From the NCBI GenBank assembly GCA_030123545.1, contig CP126124.1:744001-808000 (forward strand): 64,000 nucleotides of DNA. The letters are read 5' to 3'. Position 1 is the stretch's first letter, and each line of letters starts with the position of its first letter. A program made the position numbers and the translations under genes. The notes beneath the pieces were generated by a model, which saw only the letters and a list, made by a program, of their open reading frames with translations, did no database searches and was not told where the DNA came from. The DNA is from Burkholderiaceae bacterium (GTDB taxonomy: Bacteria; Pseudomonadota; Gammaproteobacteria; Burkholderiales; Burkholderiaceae_C). Below, in pieces: positions 61,548 to 64,000 of the stretch.

Positions 61548-64000
61548 TTGGCCCCTCTCCCAAAAGCCGGAACGGCCGGCCACCCGCACGACCTGCTGCT
61601 GAAGGTCACCCCGCCGCGCATGCCACGCGGCCTGTTGTCGCGTGCGCGGCTGCTGCCGGGCGCCAACCCTTGGCGAGACAGTGCTGCCTACGTGGTTCAG
61701 GCGCCGGCCGGGTTTGGCAAGACCTCGCTGCTGGCGCAGTGGCGCCGCGAATATCTGACGGCCGGCGCCATCGTCGGTTGGCTGTCGGCCGACGCGCTCG
61801 ACGATCCGCGCCGGCTGGTGCATGGGCTGGCGCTCGCGGTGCGGATGGCGGCGGCGCGGCCCGCTTTTGGCCGTGGCTTGCTGGAGGCGGACGCGCCGGA
61901 AGGCCTGGACGGCATGACCGCATTGCTTGCGGAACTGGTGCAGATGGCGCTGAACGCCGTCGTGATCATCGATGAGGTCGATCGCCTTCCGCAAGCGTCG
62001 CGCGAGGCACTGGCGTACTTGCTGCGCAATGCGCCGGCGAATCTGCGCGTGCTGGTTGCGGCGCGTTCCGACTGCCATCTCGGGCTCGACGACCTGGTGG
62101 CCTATGGTCAATGCGCGGAGATCGGCCCGGAACTGCTCAGGTTCAATCTGGAGGAGACCCTGCAACTCGTGCACGATCGGTTCGGGTCGCGGGTGGATCG
62201 GGATACGGCGGCACGGCTGTATCAGCTGACGGAAGGTTGGCCGCTCGGGCTCCAGCTGGCCCTGACCATCGTTGCACGTGGCGCCGACGCCAAGGCCGAG
62301 GTTGCCGGTATCGCCGCGCTCGGCGATGCGCTGCACGACCAGATCTTCCGGCTGCTGCTGTCGAACCTGGAACCCTCCGACCGGGAATTCCTTGTCTGCA
62401 GTTCGATCCTCGACCATCTGCATCCGGACCTGTGCCGCGCCGTGACGGGGTATCAGGATGCGGTGGAACGGCTGGCCAGGCTGAGTCGCGACACGCCGGT
62501 CATCGTGGCGGCGGAGCACGGCGAGTGGCTGCGCATGCATGCACTGGCGCGCGACGCGCTGCGCCAGCGGTTCGCGAGCCTGGATGCGCAACGCCAGGCC
62601 AGTGCCCACGCAAGAGCGGCCGAGTGGCTTGCCGCAGGCGGCTGGCTGGAACAGGCGGCGCGACATGCACTGGCGGCCGGCGACCGGCAGAAGGCCTACG
62701 ACCTGGCCGAGCGCAGCCTGTACGAGTCGCTGATGATGCACGGCCGGCAGGCAGCGGTGCTCGACTGGATTGCGATGCTGCCCGCGGACGAGCTCGACAG
62801 CCGGCCCCGGCTGTTGCTTGCGGCGGCCTGGACGCTCGCGGTCAGCGAGCGGCACGAGGAGGCCGCGCGGCTGGTCGCGCGCATTCTGGCGCATCCCCAG
62901 GTCGACCAGGCGCTGCGCTGTGAATGTGCGCTGATTCTCGGCGGCGCAGCGGTGTTCGCGGACGACCCGGACCGCTTCGTCGAACTGCATGCACCATGGG
63001 CCGAGTCGCCGCCGCTGTCGGACCCGGTGCTGCTGCAGGTGCATGCCAATCGCAGTGCGTACCGGGCCTTGCTCGTGGGAGAGCCTGCGGTCGCGCGCCT
63101 GCGTCAGTGGCAGGTACCTCGCGACGAGCTTGGAGGCGGTGCCGGGTACATTGCGCGCTGGAGCGACCTGCTGGTCGGCCTCAGCCATGTCTGGGAAGGA
63201 CAGGTGCTGCTGGCCGACCGGATTCTGCGGCCCGTGCTGGCCAGCGCCGAGACGGCCTTGGGGCGCCGCAGCCGGTTCAGCTGCATGCTGGCCGCGCTGC
63301 TGGCGGCAGCAAGCTGGGAGCGCGATCGCCCGGACGATGCGGCAGCGCTGCTGGCCGACAGGCTCGACGTGCTCGAGCGAAGCGGACTTCCGGAGGCGCT
63401 GTTACTGGGTTACAGGACCATGGCGCGCATGGCGGTGGCCGAGGGTGCGGAACACCGGGCGCTCGAACTGCTGGGCGCGCTCGATGCGGCCGGCGCCGCC
63501 CGGAACCTGCCGCGTCTGCGCATTGCCGGTCTGGTCGAGCAGGTGCGCATGCACGCCCGGCGTTACCGGGCGCAGACCTGCGGCGAACTGTGCGAGCGGA
63601 TCGATGCGCTGCTGCGCGATCCGGCGCTGCCACATGGACCGCTGTGGCGGCGCGACGTTCAGCTGCTGCGCGAACTGGCGCGGTGTCATGCGACGATCGC
63701 CGCGCGGGACTGGGAAGGCGCGCTGGCGCCGCTGGCGCGCGTCTCGGCACTTGCGGCCGGACTCCATCTGGGCCGGCTGCATATCGAGGTGCTCGGCCTG
63801 CAGGCCCTGGCCTTGGAACGCTGCGGCCAGGCCTCGCAAGCGTTGATTCGGGAGGCGATCGATCTGGCTCGCGCCTACGGGCTGCGCCGCGTGTTCGCCG
63901 ACGCCCACCCCGATCTGGGCCTGTGGGTCGGAATGCTCGACGCCGAGGAAATCCCGCTTGACACGACGCTCACGCCACCGGTGCAGCCGCAGGTCGCGAC
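61548..64000 (+). CDS. MalT/LuxR-type large ATP-dependent regulator, 3' end outside window
   Basis: At least 817 residues, cut by the window edge. The N-terminus has the family opening LLLKVTPPRMPRGLLSRARLL, then Walker A APAGFGKTSLLAQWRR and Walker B-like AVVIIDEVDRLP of a STAND ATPase, followed by a winged-helix region and a long helical, TPR-like repeat domain rich in Ala, Leu and Arg. The LuxR DNA-binding domain expected at the C-terminus lies beyond the window. No in-frame ATG precedes the conserved opening. TTG at 61548 gives a normal length, so the start is provisional. The target genes are unknown. Confidence 0.8.
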   Translation, partial: MAPLPKAGTAGHPHDLLLKVTPPRMPRGLLSRARLLPGANPWRDSAAYVVQAPAGFGKTSLLAQWRREYLTAGAIVGWLSADALDDPRRLVHGLALAVRMAAARPAFGRGLLEADAPEGLDGMTALLAELVQMALNAVVIIDEVDRLPQASREALAYLLRNAPANLRVLVAARSDCHLGLDDLVAYGQCAEIGPELLRFNLEETLQLVHDRFGSRVDRDTAARLYQLTEGWPLGLQLALTIVARGADAKAEVAGIAALGDALHDQIFRLLLSNLEPSDREFLVCSSILDHLHPDLCRAVTGYQDAVERLARLSRDTPVIVAAEHGEWLRMHALARDALRQRFASLDAQRQASAHARAAEWLAAGGWLEQAARHALAAGDRQKAYDLAERSLYESLMMHGRQAAVLDWIAMLPADELDSRPRLLLAAAWTLAVSERHEEAARLVARILAHPQVDQALRCECALILGGAAVFADDPDRFVELHAPWAESPPLSDPVLLQVHANRSAYRALLVGEPAVARLRQWQVPRDELGGGAGYIARWSDLLVGLSHVWEGQVLLADRILRPVLASAETALGRRSRFSCMLAALLAAASWERDRPDDAAALLADRLDVLERSGLPEALLLGYRTMARMAVAEGAEHRALELLGALDAAGAARNLPRLRIAGLVEQVRMHARRYRAQTCGELCERIDALLRDPALPHGPLWRRDVQLLRELARCHATIAARDWEGALAPLARVSALAAGLHLGRLHIEVLGLQALALERCGQASQALIREAIDLARAYGLRRVFADAHPDLGLWVGMLDAEEIPLDTTLTPPVQPQVA

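Overview
The window is high-GC, densely coded DNA with the gene content of a free-living betaproteobacterium of the order Burkholderiales. Indicators are the 16-strand-type porin, tripartite TRAP transporter, VanA/VanB-type Rieske oxygenase pair, ISNCY-type insertion sequence, short H-NS-like protein and Comamonadaceae-like intergenic repeat. A Comamonadaceae or close relative is the best guess, by inference only. No rRNA, tRNA or CRISPR array was seen.

Layout. (1) 1-8.04 kb: an aromatic-compound catabolic cluster on the + strand: MFS importer, two-domain VOC/extradiol-type protein, porin, FAD monooxygenase, DapA-type aldolase, a 93-residue protein of unknown role, a Rieske oxygenase and its VanB-type reductase. 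(2) 8.04-9.6 kb: kynB-kynA (first steps of tryptophan degradation). (3) 9.7-16.5 kb: malic enzyme, an NCS2 nucleobase permease, a GntR regulator, dctA and an acylphosphatase. (4) 16.5-49.4 kb: a large purine-catabolism island, described below, interrupted by a TRAP transporter, a small unknown gene and a decayed iorAB remnant at 26-30.6 kb, and by an insertion sequence at 45.2-46.7 kb. (5) 49.4-64 kb: mostly housekeeping genes (dcd, pcp, a zinc metallopeptidase, rhlE, apaH, a CBS/CorC protein, an H-NS-like protein, a YdcF protein, a Bcr/CflA exporter, an AidB-like dehydrogenase, an NDH-2-like flavoprotein) and a truncated MalT/LuxR-type regulator.

Purine island. The genes give an almost complete aerobic route. 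Uptake is by two NCS2 permeases and a BMP-type nucleoside ABC transporter with two binding proteins. Deamination is by adenine deaminase, guanine deaminase and 8-oxoguanine deaminase. Hypoxanthine and xanthine go to urate by XdhAB with XdhC. Urate goes to hydroxyisourate by membrane-bound, cytochrome c-tailed PuuD, then through UraH and UraD to allantoin, PuuE to allantoate and AllC to the ureidoglycine/ureidoglycolate level. UraD and AllC are one polypeptide. A second UraD-like domain is fused to the C-terminus of an NCS2 permease, but its catalytic His-Pro motif is replaced. An M20-family hydrolase is translationally coupled to uraD-allC and could act on a late ureide; no ureidoglycolate lyase was recognised.

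Regulation. TGTATACA boxes lie in front of the stand-alone NCS2 permease, between the divergent gntR-puuE operon and uraH, and in front of puuD. They suggest one FCD-type GntR protein controls urate use. A different dyad (TCTTGGATACAAGA) precedes dctA-gntR. Two LysR genes flank the permease-UraD/xdhAB block.
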